Positions 1 to 10,289 of a DNA stretch of 64,000 nucleotides are shown here, one piece after another. Position 1 is the stretch's first letter. Each line of letters begins with the position of its first letter. The translations under genes and the position numbers were made by a program. The stretch is from Beta vulgaris subsp. vulgaris (taxonomy: Eukaryota > Streptophyta > Magnoliopsida > Caryophyllales > Amaranthaceae). The notes under the pieces are model-generated. The model was given only the letters and a program-made list of their open reading frames with translations, had not been told where the DNA came from and searched no databases. The stretch spans positions 24,156,493-24,220,492 of the forward strand of contig NC_079210.1 in assembly GCF_026745355.1 (NCBI RefSeq). The letters are read 5' to 3'.

Positions 1-540
1 TGGCAGTTGAGGATCCGTCCACCATAAGGGTCCAATGACGCCTTCCTGCTGCTGGATCCTGGACGCTTTCTATCGTAGGCCGAGTAAGCTCTACGATGAA
101 ATCAGCCAAAGCTTGGCCCTTGATTGCCTTTCTAGGCTCAAATGTTAAATCAAACATATTCAGCTCAACAGCCCATTTTAACATTCGGCCAGAGGCATCC
201 ATCTTATGCAACACTTGCCTAAGCGGCTGATCTGTATATACAAGATGCTGTAGCTAAGAAGTAAGGTCTTAACTTCCGGCTGCCATCAACAAGGCCAGGC
301 CGAATTTCTCGATGGGAATATCTGTTCTCAGCATCTTTCAGCACATGGCTCACAAAATAGACGGGTATTTGCACCGCGTCTCTTTCAGCCAAGAGGACTG
401 CACTACTGCGAAGGTGATACAGCCAGTATCATACAACTTTACCTTCGGCCGGACTGATCACCTAGGCAGCTGCCGAAGATGTCTTTACTTGCTGAAGCGC
501 CACTCAGCTTCTCCGACCACTCAAACTTGGCATTCTTTTT
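1..540 (-). pseudogene. Tat RNase H and start of archaeal-type RNase H (broken)
   Basis: The minus-strand translation of about 1-200 contains VELNMFDLTFEPRKAIKGQ and ADFIVELT, the tail of a Ty3-type RNase H/connection region. It is followed by WTLMVDGSS, the usual first strand of the second (archaeal-like) RNase H of Tat elements. The domain removes RNA from the RNA:DNA hybrid during reverse transcription. Several frameshifts and stops separate it from the reverse transcriptase at 521 and above, so no single open frame spans the region. The archaeal RNase H and the integrase would continue to the left of the window. Confidence 0.75.
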
Positions 541-1522
541 GATGTAGCAAAGAAATGGTGACATTTGTCCCTGATTTTGAGAGAAACCGTCCAAGAGCAG
601 CCAAACAGCCCGTCAACCTCTGAACTTCTTTGACTTTGGACGGCGAAGACATATTCATAATAGCCTGAATTTTGTCGGGATTTGCCTCAATCCCTCTCTG
701 ATCAACCAAAAATCCCAGAAATTTCCCAGCAACTACGCCGAACACACATTTTTGCGGATTAAGCTTCAACTTGAATTTTCTCAAGGTGAGGAAGGTTTCC
801 CTCAGATCGTCCAGATGATCTTTCTCCTCTTTACTCTTGACGATCATGTCGTCTATATAAGCTTCCATATTTCGGCCGAGCTGCGGCTGAAATACTGTAT
901 TAATGAGCCTCTGAAATGTAGCCGGAGCATTTCTTAGGCCGAAAGGCATCCTGAGCCATCCATACAGCCCTTTCTCAGTAAGAAGGAAGTCTTATCTTGA
1001 TCATCCGGCCACATAGGAATCTGATGGAAGCCAGAGTAGGCATCCATAAAGCTCAGCAGGGCATGGCCGGCCGTAGAATCAACCAGACGATCTATTTTTG
1101 GCAACGGGAAGCTGTCCTTAGGACAAGCCTTGTTCAAATCTGTATAATCAACACACATCCTCCAAGTGCCATTCGGCTTTGGAACCATCACAACATTTGC
1201 TACCCAATCTGGGTAGTATGTTTCCCGGATGAATTTAGATTTAGCAGCTTTTGAACTTCTCATCAACGGCCTTATTTCTGGCCGGCCCCAGATGCCTCTT
1301 CTTCTGCCGAATAGGCTTTTGCCCCGGCTCAATGTTGAGCTTATGGACGGCCACCTCAGGGTCTATCCCAGGCATCTCTTCTACAGCATAGGCAAACACA
1401 TCTTCAAATTCTCGCAGCAACGCAACTAAGGCGTCCTGAATTTCCGATCTCAAAACTGATCCAATTTTCAATGTCCTTTCCGGACGCTCTGGATTCAAGC
1501 AAATCTCTACTGGACTTTCCAC
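521..1522 (-). pseudogene. Tat reverse transcriptase, three overlapping frames
   Basis: Three minus-strand frames (1241-1522, 934-1332, 521-949) together give one reverse-transcriptase domain. The first carries the pre-RT linker (GIDPEVAVHKLNIEPGQKP). The second carries the primer grip and finger region (YTDLNKACPKDSFPLPKID and FMDAYSGFHQIPM, with the first catalytic Asp in FMDAYSG). The third carries MPFGLRNAPATFQ and AYIDDMIVKS, so the catalytic YIDD motif is intact. Frame changes near 940 and 1250-1330 disable the copy. It would copy the element RNA in virus-like particles. Its residues are of the Tat/Athila type. Confidence 0.9.
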
Positions 1523-1559
1523 AGGTCTGGACGTTCTAGTCCCAGACTCATTATAGCCA

Positions 1560-2366
1560 TTATCTCAGATGAATGCTTTTCTTCCTTAATAGCCAAACAC
1601 TTTCTCTTCTTGCTAGGCAAAAGCATGGACGGATTGCTTTCAGGAAGAGGCGACTCCTGAACCTTCTCAATTTCCTCCTTAAGCTCACAATCTGGCCTTT
1701 AACTTTTTTGGCCGAATCATCTCCTTGTGCCCTTGGACACTCTGCTTTTTCCTTCCAAGATGATGGTTTGAGTGTGGTGAGATAGCATTCTCTGGCAGCT
1801 TGCTGGTCTCCATAAAGAGATCCAATCTTCCCACCATCACATTCAAACTTCATCAGCATTAAATGGGTCACAATGACGGCCTTGATGTGATTTAAGGTAG
1901 GTCGCCCGAGAATGACATTATAAGCTGTCAAGTCTCGTACTACCAAAAATTTCACAAAAAGCGTCCTGGCCGCATCTTTTTCTCCAACTCTGACGGGCAA
2001 GGTGACGGTTCCCATAGGGTGTATGACCCCGCCGCCAAAACCAATTATAGGATGATTGACCGGCATCAAATCGTTTTTGTCAAACTTTAAACGAGACAAA
2101 CAATCAGCACTGATGATGTCAGTTGAGCTTCCAGTATCAATCAAAATTCGCCTAACCCTTAGATTGGCAATCTTCATTTCCACAACCAGCGGATCATCAT
2201 GAGGCGTCCTAATATTCCCCCGGTCCAACTCGCTGACCACTATTTTTGGAAAAGGATCAGACTCGGCCTGGTTGGTGAGCATAACCTGGCTGAGTTCCCT
2301 CAAATAGTTTTTGTGGCCGCGATTTGTCGGACCTCCAGCTGCAAATCCTCCTGAGATGACCATCAC
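1560..2366 (-). CDS. Tat aspartic protease region
   Basis: This open frame of 268 residues has the retroviral-type active site ILIDTGSSTDII (catalytic Asp about residue 77) and YNVILGRPTLN near residue 150, the C-terminal motif of Gypsy proteases. The enzyme would mature the Gag-Pol polyprotein. The frame overlaps the end of the gag frame by four bases, suggesting either a natural frame change between gag and pro or a small indel. It is not joined in frame to the reverse transcriptase at 1522. It is part of the Tat element and not a host gene. Confidence 0.85.
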   Translation of the reverse strand: MMVISGGFAAGGPTNRGHKNYLRELSQVMLTNQAESDPFPKIVVSELDRGNIRTPHDDPLVVEMKIANLRVRRILIDTGSSTDIISADCLSRLKFDKNDLMPVNHPIIGFGGGVIHPMGTVTLPVRVGEKDAARTLFVKFLVVRDLTAYNVILGRPTLNHIKAVIVTHLMLMKFECDGGKIGSLYGDQQAARECYLTTLKPSSWKEKAECPRAQGDDSAKKVKGQIVSLRRKLRRFRSRLFLKAIRPCFCLARRESVWLLRKKSIHLR

Positions 2367-3370
2367 ACATCATCATCCGTGCTATCTCCGTCCATCTTTC
2401 TTCCTTGACGGTTATCCCTTTTCTGAAACTTCCTTCCTGACGAGGGTAGGTAATTGTTCATCTTTCCTTTTCGAGCCAACTCTTCTAGTGCTCGCTTCAA
2501 ATGCTTGCATTCATTGGTTTCATGTCCACAATCTTTGTGAAAGTGACAATACTTGCTCTTGTCCCTGTTACGATAAGGCGTCTTCATCTCGGCCGGCGCC
2601 TTTAGCTCATGCTGATCTTTTATTTCCATCAAAATGGAATATTGATCTTTGTTGAACTCTATTGGTTCAACTGAGGCCGCCGGCTCTGACCGCCTACTTC
2701 TCTTGGACGAAGTGGTCATAGAAGTCATGGCCCAAGTCTCAGCCTTCTTGGGCGGATTCTTTTTTGGCTGAACAGCCTTCACTTTCTTCACTTCTGGCTG
2801 TTTTGCTTCAGCACAGACCTCTGTGGCATGAATGAATGCTTCAGCCTCCCTCAGTGCTTCCGTCAAAGTAGTGATTTTCTTCTTCACCAAATCAAACTTA
2901 AAACTTCCTGGTCTTAGACCTCTGATGAAGGCGTCAAACGCCACACCCGCATTCAGATCTTGGATCTGCAACGCCTCCAGATTAAACCTCTTCACATAAC
3001 CTCTCAAGGCTTCCTTAGGACCTTGGATGACTTTACCCAGGTGCATGCTTGTTTTCTGTTCTTGCCGATTAGCCACAAAGTGACTGGTGAATAGAATACT
3101 AAGTTCAGTAAAATTATTCACTGAATTAGGCGGCAAGTTGTTGAACCATTTTTGCGCTACTCCTTTCAAAGTAGCTGGGAAATTCTTACACCAAGTAGCA
3201 TCGTCCACCCCTTGGACATACATCTGATGCTTGTAAGCTGATAGGTGATCGTCCGGATCAGTAGTTCCGTCAAAAGGATCAATGGTTGGGAGCTTAACCT
3301 TTGGGAAAGGAGGGGACTCCATGATCCTGACCGAGAAAGGAGTGGGCCAATTGATCTGGAGTGCCGCCAC
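2363..3370 (-). CDS. Tat Gag, central and C-terminal part
   Basis: The 335-residue frame contains the plant retrotransposon Gag domain: PFDGTTDPDDHLSAYKHQM at about residues 33-51, then KGVAQKWFNNLPPNSVNNF, and YVKRFNLEALQ further on. A lysine-rich stretch and one histidine-containing zinc knuckle of the Tat kind follow near residue 275 (CHFHKDCGHETNEC). Gag packages element RNA into particles. The annotated start is internal: Gag sequence continues upstream in other frames (see 3371-4106), so the true N-terminus was lost to frameshifts around 3330-3480. Confidence 0.85.
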   Translation of the reverse strand: MAALQINWPTPFSVRIMESPPFPKVKLPTIDPFDGTTDPDDHLSAYKHQMYVQGVDDATWCKNFPATLKGVAQKWFNNLPPNSVNNFTELSILFTSHFVANRQEQKTSMHLGKVIQGPKEALRGYVKRFNLEALQIQDLNAGVAFDAFIRGLRPGSFKFDLVKKKITTLTEALREAEAFIHATEVCAEAKQPEVKKVKAVQPKKNPPKKAETWAMTSMTTSSKRSRRSEPAASVEPIEFNKDQYSILMEIKDQHELKAPAEMKTPYRNRDKSKYCHFHKDCGHETNECKHLKRALEELARKGKMNNYLPSSGRKFQKRDNRQGRKMDGDSTDDDV

Positions 3371-4106
3371 CTGCCCCTCAATGGGTATGTGCTCCTGACG
3401 GTACTCTTTAAAACCGGATTAGATGAGGTGTTAGCTAAGGCTTGACGCCTGTACACCATAGGCTGCAAAACTGTCTTCTCTTGCCTGGGCTGGAAAGCGA
3501 TGGACCACGGCTTCGCACCACTGTTCTGGACGGGAGCCTTAAGGACGGATCCTTCATATATGGCGTGGAGCCAGAGGCTGAACGCTGCTGTGCTGCCGCC
3601 CTCTTGGCCTCCAAGTACTCCCGGGCATCAGTCTCCATCATGTGACCAGTAGGAGGGATATTATCTGCTGGACGGACCACCGCTTCCAGTCCATCTTCCT
3701 CCTAGAATCACTGACTGCCGGCTGCTTTCCTTTGGAAGGCGGCTTAGTCAATTCTGGCCGAGGTGGCCGACTAGGTCCTGGACGACCCTCTTGGGATCGC
3801 CCTTTAGTGGCGCAGCTGCCTCTTCTCTGGACTCATCTGAAAAAATAGCATGTTGTTCTTAATCTGCTCTTCCATAACAGCGGCCATCCTGGCCTGGAAG
3901 TCATTTACAACATTTTCCAAATGACCAGCAGTCACTGGACGGTCAAGATTTTCTTGGATGACTGGAGTTACAGTCCTACCCTCGAGGTGAACGGCAGCAT
4001 GGCCCTGATCCCTGCCTCGAGGTGGCCTCTCGTCATCAACGGTATCATCCACCTGAACTCTAAAACTTCTGTTCCTTGCCACATTCGAAGAGTGACAGTC
4101 CGTCAT
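3371..4106 (-). pseudogene. Tat Gag N-terminal region, frameshifted
   Basis: Minus frames 3804-4106 and 3435-3680 look like the N-terminal extension of Tat Gag. The first starts 10-12 bases inside the primer-binding site and contains DFQARMAAVMEEQIKNN, a helical segment common in these proteins. The second contains MMETDAREYLEAKRAAAQQ. They are separated by stops and frame changes from each other and from the main Gag frame. The position, directly after the LTR and primer site, supports 4106 as the original start. Function beyond Gag assembly is not shown. Confidence 0.6.
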
Positions 4107-4115
4107 TGTTGCGTC

Positions 4116-4133
4116 TCCCCACAGACGGCGCCA
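4116..4133 (-). promoter_or_regulatory. Primer-binding site of the Tat element
   Basis: On the minus strand TGGCGCCGTCTGTGGGGA starts seven bases after the LTR end. It is complementary to the 3' end of a host tRNA and primes minus-strand DNA synthesis. The TGGCGCC start is usual for Tat and Athila elements; the exact tRNA was not determined. Confidence 0.85.
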
Positions 4134-4140
4134 AATGTTA

Positions 4141-4762
4141 TGTAGTGTAAAACTAGCAATTTATATCACAACTCCCAAAGATGGGTTCTTAGAACTGGAG
4201 ACTTGTGCAACAATGATTGGTTCAAATCCCGAAGCAAACTCCTGACCAGCAACCTGCACAAAAGGGACCCACCCTGGAGGTTTGGGTGGTATTTCCCCCT
4301 CCGATGCTTAAGTCAGATATCAGGGATGTAAAGGAACTTTTAGAGAGAGAAAGTAGAGAGAGAGAGAGAAGAATTTATGACAGAGTAACAGTACTATGCT
4401 CTGAAAAACGTACCTTTCACCCTGAAATCAAGGACTATTTATACTGTTTGAAATGACTGCTGTGCCTTGATGTCACCCTAATTTGGGAGCATCTGATTGG
4501 CTAATCAAAGTTTTGGGACACGTGGCAGCTGTTAATGGTCAGTACACCTCACTTTCATATAAAGGTGTAAATCAGACTTACTGGGCCTAAGTACAATTTT
4601 TGGGGCCAGAAGAAGGTCTTTTTAGTACGTTTCCAGAGAAACGTACTTTTAGGCCTGTCACCTTCAGGCCCTTTTGTACTTTTATTCCCCTGCATATATG
4701 CCACATGTAGGGCTCAGATAATGCCACGTGTCAGCGCCAGAGCCATTGATTTTTAGGCTACA
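4141..4762 (-). repeat. 5' LTR of the Tat element
   Basis: About 622 bp bounded by the perfect 5-bp inverted ends TGTAG and CTACA, next to the primer-binding site on one side and interrupted Copia coding sequence on the other. It contains a GA-rich microsatellite (about 4338-4370) and a TATA box at 4435-4443 on the minus strand. The partner LTR lies outside the window. Confidence 0.85.
4435..4443 (-). promoter_or_regulatory. TATA box in Tat LTR
   Basis: The minus strand reads TATAAATAG, close to the plant TATA consensus, about 320 bases into the LTR. This is the expected place for the element promoter. Confidence 0.65.
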
Positions 4763-6044
4763 ACAGGTTTGATTTACATAAACATCTTCTTTCAAATAAC
4801 CATTAAGAAAGGTTGTCTTAACATCCATTTGAAAGAGTTTAAAGTTCATTTGAGCAGCAAATGCAATTAATATCCTGATAGCTTCTAACCTGACTACTGG
4901 AGCAAAGGTTTCATCATAATCAATTCCTTCTTGTTGATTAAACCCTTGAACCAGCCACTAGCTTAGCTTTGTTTCCGACTATAATTCCTGAATCGTCCAA
5001 TTTGTTCCTGAACACCCATTTAGTTCCAATAACATACATGTTCTCCGTCCTGGGTTCAAGATGCCATACTTGATTTCTCTCAAACTGATTGAGTTCGTCT
5101 TGCATGGCTAAAACCCAATCTGGATCCGTTAAAGCAACCTTATAGTCAGTAGGTTCAACATTTGATAAGAAGGAATAGAATGCACAAAAGTTTTGCAAAG
5201 TAGAGTTCCTTGTCTGCACCGCCTTGTTAATGTCACTAATGATTAGATCAGTGGGGTGAGAGGACTTGTACTTAAAAGATTTGATCATATCAAAGTTTGC
5301 ATTTGTGCCTCCTAATGTTGAACCTGTTCCTGTACTAGTTCCCCCTGTCTCATTGTTGTTTTGAGCAGGTGACCCAGTTTCCATAGTGGTCTCATCTACA
5401 TCATCTTCATGTGGATGAGCATCTGAGTCACTATCTCCTTCCCTTACCTCTTGAGCTACCTGTTTCTGTGCTGGACCAGACTGTTCCTCCCTATGAGAGT
5501 TATGTGGTGAGCCTGGTTCAGCACCTTCTCCATCCTTAGATCCTGTAAAGTTTAGCATTCCAATTTCGAACTCCTCAGCATCTTCAACCTGCATATGCTT
5601 GTTGAACATGTTAGTCTCATCAAATAAGACATGGATACTTTCTTCAACACACAAGGTTCTTTTATTGAAAACTTTGTATGCCTTGCTGTGTGAAGAGTAT
5701 CCAACGAAAACAGCCTCATCACTCGTAGGATCAAACTTTTCCAAACTTGATTTACCATTGTTGTTTACAAAACATTTGCACCCAAAAACACGTAAATGTA
5801 CAATGTTTGGTTTTCTTCCCCTAAGGAGCTCATAAGGTGTTTTCTTCAGTAAAGGTCTTAACATTACCCTATTCAAAATATAACACGCAATACTCACAGC
5901 CTCAGCCCAGAAGTTTCGAGGAAGACCACTCTCTAGAAGCATTGTTCTTGCCATTTCTTCTAGAGTGCGATTTTTTCCTTTCAACCACTCCATTTTGTTG
6001 TGGAGTTCTAGGAGCTGAAAAATTGTGAGATACACCATGATCAT
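4763..6044 (-). pseudogene. Copia A integrase C-terminus and start of reverse transcriptase
   Basis: The frame 4938-6044 starts inside integrase (KNRTLEEMARTMLLESGLP, FWAEAVSIACYILNR, LRVFGCKCFV) and continues through a low-complexity linker to the RT start (DWVLAMQDELNQFERNQVW and GTKWVFRNKLD). After a stop near 4938 the sequence continues with the typical [17 protein letters not shown] and [12 protein letters not shown] region down to 4763, where the Tat LTR interrupts it. The catalytic YxDD motif is therefore not in this window. The copy is inactive: stops lie at 4938 and the frame changes again near 6000. Confidence 0.9.
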
Positions 6045-6684
6045 TACAGTAGGTTACAAAGTTGACATTGTCAAATTCAGAACCATGATCAGACCGGATA
6101 GAGACCAGTTGATGACTAATCTTGTTTTGGAGTTTTACTATAATTTCAAATTCTTCAAAAGTTTCATTTTTGAACTTCAAAAAGATTGTCCAAGTGAAAC
6201 GAGAATAATCATCAAATAACACAAACACATAACTATGACCATTTCGACTTTGCACACGCATGGGCCCACACAAGTCCATGTGTACAAGTTCGAAAGGTCT
6301 AGTTGTGCTTACAAACTTCTTTGGCTGAAAAGAGGACTTGACATGTTTACATTTAGCACATTCATGATAAATATGATCTGCAGCAAACTTGATGTTAGGT
6401 AAACCTGTCACCAAGTCTTGAGATCTCAGTTTATTGAGCAAAGAAAAACTTACATGTCCAAGTCTCTTATGCCATAGCCAATGATCATCCTTTATAACAC
6501 TAAGACAAGTGGCATTAGTCTTAGGAATCTGACTTAAAAATGTTACGTAAACATTGTTATGTCGAAATCCCTTGCAGACCAGTTCCCTTGTTTCAGTGTT
6601 GACTATATGACAAAGATTGGTTTCAAATTCAACATGGTTTCCTTTGTCACATAGTTGAGAAATGCTCAAGAGGTTATGCTTCAA
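5902..6684 (-). pseudogene. Copia A GAG-pre-integrase and integrase core
   Basis: The 260-residue frame begins with HNLLSISQLCDKGNHVEFE, then the integrase zinc-binding HHCC region (HKRLGHVSF ... CAKCKH) and the DDE core: MDLCGPM with the first Asp, IRSDHGSEFDN with the second, and PRTPQQNGVVERK with the catalytic Glu. Integrase inserts the DNA copy into the chromosome. The frame breaks just after the Glu motif (about 5990), where the downstream frame 4938-6044 takes over; a one-base change probably separates them. Confidence 0.9.
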
Positions 6685-6902
6685 CCTTCTACAAAGTAGA
6701 CATCATTAATAGCTTGAGAAAGTGTCTTACCAACTTTACCTATACCTTTAATCAAACCTTTGCTATTGTCTCCAAAGGTGACACTTCCTCCTTCAAAGGC
6801 TACGAGTGAGAGAAATTGACTTTTATCTCCTGACATGTATCTTGAGCAACCACTGTCCAAATACCAATATGGTTTTGCTCTCACTCTAACCTGCACGAAC
6901 AA
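6681..6902 (-). pseudogene. Copia A aspartic protease
   Basis: The short frame holds the Copia protease active site WYLDSGCSRYMSGDK and the downstream VTFGDNSKGLIKGIG strand. It would cleave the polyprotein. It is separated from Gag by a stop and frame change around 6903-6966 and overlaps the next frame by four bases. Confidence 0.8.
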
Positions 6903-6965
6903 ATCAAGGTTTAGTTTTAGGAACCCAGATTTTATTGGGTTCCTTGTCCTTGGAAACTGGTTTCA

Positions 6966-7943
6966 CTATGTCCTTTCTAACATTTGTTTTACATTGGTCT
7001 TCTTTGTTTTATCATGTTTTCCATTGTTAGACCAATTGTGTGTGTGACCCTTCTGATAATGGACATTGTGAACATAAGACTGGTTTCTTTTATTATGTTT
7101 TTGCTTAGTCCAACAAGTATTAATAACATGACCATTCTTACCACAGTAGGTACATACGTGCATGTCCTTTGCAAACACGTAATTACCTCTCTTGAATTCA
7201 GAAATCCAAGTCTCATCTATTCCCAACTTTGGTGGCTGTTGGGAACTGGTTCCAGAATACCCTAATCCAAACCTCTGAGAATTACCAGGTTGTGAGGTCA
7301 GAATGTTTAAAGTACTCTGAGCATCGAGCAACCTGTTCATCTGTCTCAAGCAGTCACTCAAATCCTGTTCCTTGGTTTCAAGTTTCTTAAGTTGAGCTTC
7401 ATTAAATTTTGCAGCAAGGGCAAGATCCAGCTTTGCCCTATGAAGCTCATCCTTAAGTTTTGAAACCAGTTCTGGATCTGGTTTAGAAGTGGTCGCAATG
7501 TTCTTGCCTTTTCTTAGTTCGTATAATTCGGATTGAAGATCACATATCTTACCTTCATATTCCAAACATAAGTCTTCAACATTAACACTAGGACCACTTG
7601 TGCTAGCAAAAGAAGCTTTCAAATCCACATACTCATTAAACAATTCTTCCACATCATCAATCAGATAATTATGAGCCAAAATTAAATCAGTATGTTCTGA
7701 AGTAAAGCTTTTCTGTTTGAGTAACTCGAAATTTATACCTTTAACTTCAGCCTCCTTGAGTTTACTAAATCCTCTATCATTGTTTTGATAAAAATCAATT
7801 TTTGAAAAATCTGATTGAGGTCTTAGCATCTCAAGCTCAATATTCTTCTGATCCAAACTTATTTCAAGTTGTGAAATTTTTTCTTTCAGTTCTGTACAAA
7901 TAAGTTCAAGTTCAGCAGAATGGCTTTCACTTAGGTCTAAGTT
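6966..7943 (-). pseudogene. Copia A Gag C-terminal half
   Basis: Predicted to be rich in heptad-like leucine and charged residues (coiled coil, for example LQSELYELRKGK and ELHRAKLDLALAAKF). It ends with a second zinc knuckle, CTYCGKNGHVINTC, and a basic tail. The stretch 7857-7943 is in the same frame as the upstream Gag frame: the break at 7944 is one TGA codon. It is thus the natural continuation of Gag and not a separate gene. A coiled-coil extension with a second knuckle is described for Sirevirus Gag. Confidence 0.75.
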
Positions 7944-9173
7944 TCAAGTTACCTCTCTCAACTTCTTTTTGTTAGCTTTATAAGCAGCATTACCTTTAAC
8001 ATTTTGTTCAATAGCAGAATCAATAAAACCTAGTAACTCATCTCTATCACAATATCTCATTTGTTCTTGCATATTAGAAATAGTTAACTGTTCTTCGTCG
8101 GAAGAGCTGCTTCCTGCCATGAGACACAAGTGTCCTTTCTTTCCTAGACTGGTCTGCTTCTGGTCTATGTCTCCAATTAGTGCAGTCACACACATTAGGG
8201 CTTCATCTTCCTCGCTTTCACCACCTGAATCAGTTGCACCCCAGGCGGCTAGCATAACCCTCTTAGTCATTTTCTTCTCTCTCTGTCCTCCTTTATCATT
8301 CTTCCATGCTGGACAATCCTTGATCATGTGTCCAGTTTCTCCACATTTGAAGCAACCAGTGCTGGAGCTGGTCTTCTTCGAGTGGCCCTTGATCTTCCAA
8401 GACTTCCTCTTGAACTGCGTTCTGAGACTCCACTCAAACCTCATAGCCATGAGTCCAATCTCATCGTGATCTTCATCATTCTCCTCACCCTTCAAAGCTA
8501 ACCCACGACTTTTGGTTGTGCTTTCCTCCTTTGAATCCACCAACATCTCATGAGTCATTAATGACCCAATAAGTTGTTCTATGGATAAGGTCGTTAGATC
8601 CTTAGCCTCCTGAATAGCAGTCACCTTGGGCAACCATTTACCTGTCAAACTTCTCAAGATCTTTCTCACCAAATCTTCATTAGTAAAGTTCTTTCCAAGA
8701 GATTTAAGTTCATTGATAATTGACATGAAACGATTAAACATATCTCTTATATTTTCATCTCGGTTCATATCAAAAGTTTCATATTTAGACATTAGCATAT
8801 CAACTTTAGATCTCTTTACTTCACTAGTGCCTTCATAGGCTAATTCTAGGGTTTCCCATATTTCCTTAGCAGTAGAGCATGCTAAGATACGGCTTACCTC
8901 ATTCTCAGCAATACCTTGTTGAAGTAGTGACATGGCCTTTGAATTCTTCTCGAGAGTCTTCAGATCTGTAGTAATGTACTCAATCTCCTTCTTCTCCGTT
9001 TCATCTGAATTGTTAGCCACCTTCCTTGGTCCATTCTTGATGATCATCCAGCACTCATAGTCTGTGCCAATGATCAGATTTCTCATGCAATTTTTCCACC
9101 AAGGATAGTTGGTTCCATTGAACTTTGGCAACCATGATCCTCCGGGTCCATTTGTCATTTCTTGAGTAGTCAT
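7944..9173 (-). CDS. Copia A Gag N-terminal half
   Basis: The 409-residue frame starts MTTQEMTNGPGGSWLPKF. It has the UBN2/Copia Gag domain over about residues 15-230 (LPKFNGTNYPWWKNCMRNL, IWETLELAYEGTSEVKRSK, DLVRKILRSLTGKWLPKV) and a CCHC zinc knuckle CFKCGETGHMIKDC near residue 272. Serine/glutamate-rich segments follow. The start lies 41 bases after the primer site, as usual for Copia. Gag forms the particle and binds RNA. The frame ends at a single TGA, after which Gag sequence continues in the same frame. Confidence 0.9.
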   Translation of the reverse strand: MTTQEMTNGPGGSWLPKFNGTNYPWWKNCMRNLIIGTDYECWMIIKNGPRKVANNSDETEKKEIEYITTDLKTLEKNSKAMSLLQQGIAENEVSRILACSTAKEIWETLELAYEGTSEVKRSKVDMLMSKYETFDMNRDENIRDMFNRFMSIINELKSLGKNFTNEDLVRKILRSLTGKWLPKVTAIQEAKDLTTLSIEQLIGSLMTHEMLVDSKEESTTKSRGLALKGEENDEDHDEIGLMAMRFEWSLRTQFKRKSWKIKGHSKKTSSSTGCFKCGETGHMIKDCPAWKNDKGGQREKKMTKRVMLAAWGATDSGGESEEDEALMCVTALIGDIDQKQTSLGKKGHLCLMAGSSSSDEEQLTISNMQEQMRYCDRDELLGFIDSAIEQNVKGNAAYKANKKKLREVT

Positions 9174-9213
9174 TATGTCTTACTTCTCTAGGTGTTACCC
9201 TTTCAAGAAGTTA

Positions 9214-9226
9214 GGCTCTGATACCA
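9214..9226 (-). promoter_or_regulatory. Copia A primer-binding site
   Basis: TGGTATCAGAGCC on the minus strand, complementary to the 3' end of initiator tRNA-Met, two bases after the LTR end. It is the standard Copia primer site. Confidence 0.85.
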
Positions 9227-9228
9227 AT

Positions 9229-10289
9229 TGTAAGTGCAAGTGACACTCAAGAGGGGGGGTGAATTGAGTGTCAGTAAAGGAACAGTTCTCTAGCAGCGGA
9301 AATAAAAGCAATAGATAAACAACACAAGGATTTAACGAGGTTCGACTTCTAATAAGTCTACGTCCTCCACTCACTCACTCTTCTATTAACCAACTCAGAA
9401 TAACAAAAGAATTACACTTAATCACTTATGCACCTATGCACAAGATGATTCCCCAACTTCCACCTATGGAAGTTTGACCCAACCACCAACTATGATGGTC
9501 CAAATGAAGTTGATCCGCGATCAATTTCCCCAGCAAACTGAACTCACAATTTGCTCACTTACAATAAATTTTCTCTCAAGAACAAACAGCCTTACACGCT
9601 TAGAATGAGAGTAGTTTAAGATCTATGTGGTATTAGGATTTGTGCTTAGATTTAAGAGCTCAAGAGATGAAATGCTTTTGCTTAGAGTATTTTGAAAATA
9701 TGCGTCACTAGTAGAATAATTGCTTATTGCTGCGCTGATATTGCTGCGGTTTTATCCAAGGAAAATATACTCAGTATAATATCACATAATACACTTGCCA
9801 TACTTAAGAAATCTTCCTTGCACAACAAACCATGCATTCGTGTATTTTGAAAAGTAATTTTGCGCGGAAAGAAAAACTTTCCTAAAATACGAATGTATGA
9901 AGTAAATCCTAGAGGACTGGTTCAGATCTGTTCCCAGACTGTTCCAAATAACCAAGTTTTACTTGTAGTTGTGTATGACAAGTAACCGAGGTTTCTTGTC
10001 ATCCACAACTAGCTCATCTCTCTAGTTTCAAACCTTTAGTGCACCAAAACCTTTATACCACTTACATTGTATCTAAGATCTAAGAGTATTACAAAATGAT
10101 CTTGGTCTTCATGCAATTCTTCAAGAATTGGCTTCACAAGCTTTGTGTTTTCATCCATTGAACTTGTTCTTTTAATACCTGCACATGCAACCAGAAACAT
10201 GCATGCAATATGAAAGTTCAATGTGATTTGTCATCAATCAAAACTCAAACTAGGGAACTACAAGCATGTTTCTTCTAAGAGATCTACCA
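9229..10289 (-). repeat. 5' LTR of Copia A
   Basis: The inner end is firm: TGTAAGTGC on the plus strand, adjacent to the primer site. The outer end is chosen at a CA dinucleotide (...GATCTACCA, 10289), giving about 1.06 kb; without the partner LTR it is uncertain by tens of bases. The region has no gene and the small open frames in it are chance. A CACTAGTAGAATAATT string at 9706 is discussed under rejected items. Confidence 0.65.

Larger units (their letters stand above)
1..4762 (-). mobile_element. Ty3/Gypsy Tat-lineage LTR retrotransposon, 5' two-thirds
   Basis: Read on the minus strand the order is 5' LTR (4141-4762), primer-binding site, gag, aspartic protease, reverse transcriptase and RNase H; the rest runs off the window start. 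Seen: LTR ends TGTAG...CTACA, a TGGCGCC-type primer site, and an archaeal-type RNase H beginning after the ordinary one. Known: a dual RNase H and this primer site are typical of the Tat group. The element is inserted in the reverse-transcriptase region of a Copia element, whose coding sequence resumes at 4763. The target duplication cannot be checked because the other LTR is outside. Confidence 0.9.
4763..10289 (-). mobile_element. Ty1/Copia element A (Sirevirus-like), 3' part displaced by Tat insertion
   Basis: Minus-strand order is LTR (9229-10289), primer site, gag with two zinc knuckles, protease, integrase and the start of reverse transcriptase, the Copia order with integrase before RT. 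The coding sequence stops abruptly at 4763, where the Tat LTR begins; the remaining RT, RNase H and 3' LTR must lie beyond the window start. The LTR of about 1 kb and the long Gag with a coiled-coil-rich tail resemble Sireviruses, but the lineage call is by resemblance only. Confidence 0.85.

Noticed and set aside
9706..9780. CACTAGTAGAATAATTGC inside the Copia A LTR, resembling another CACTA start.
   Set aside because: No partner end, no subterminal repeat and no target duplication; eight matching bases alone are not enough.
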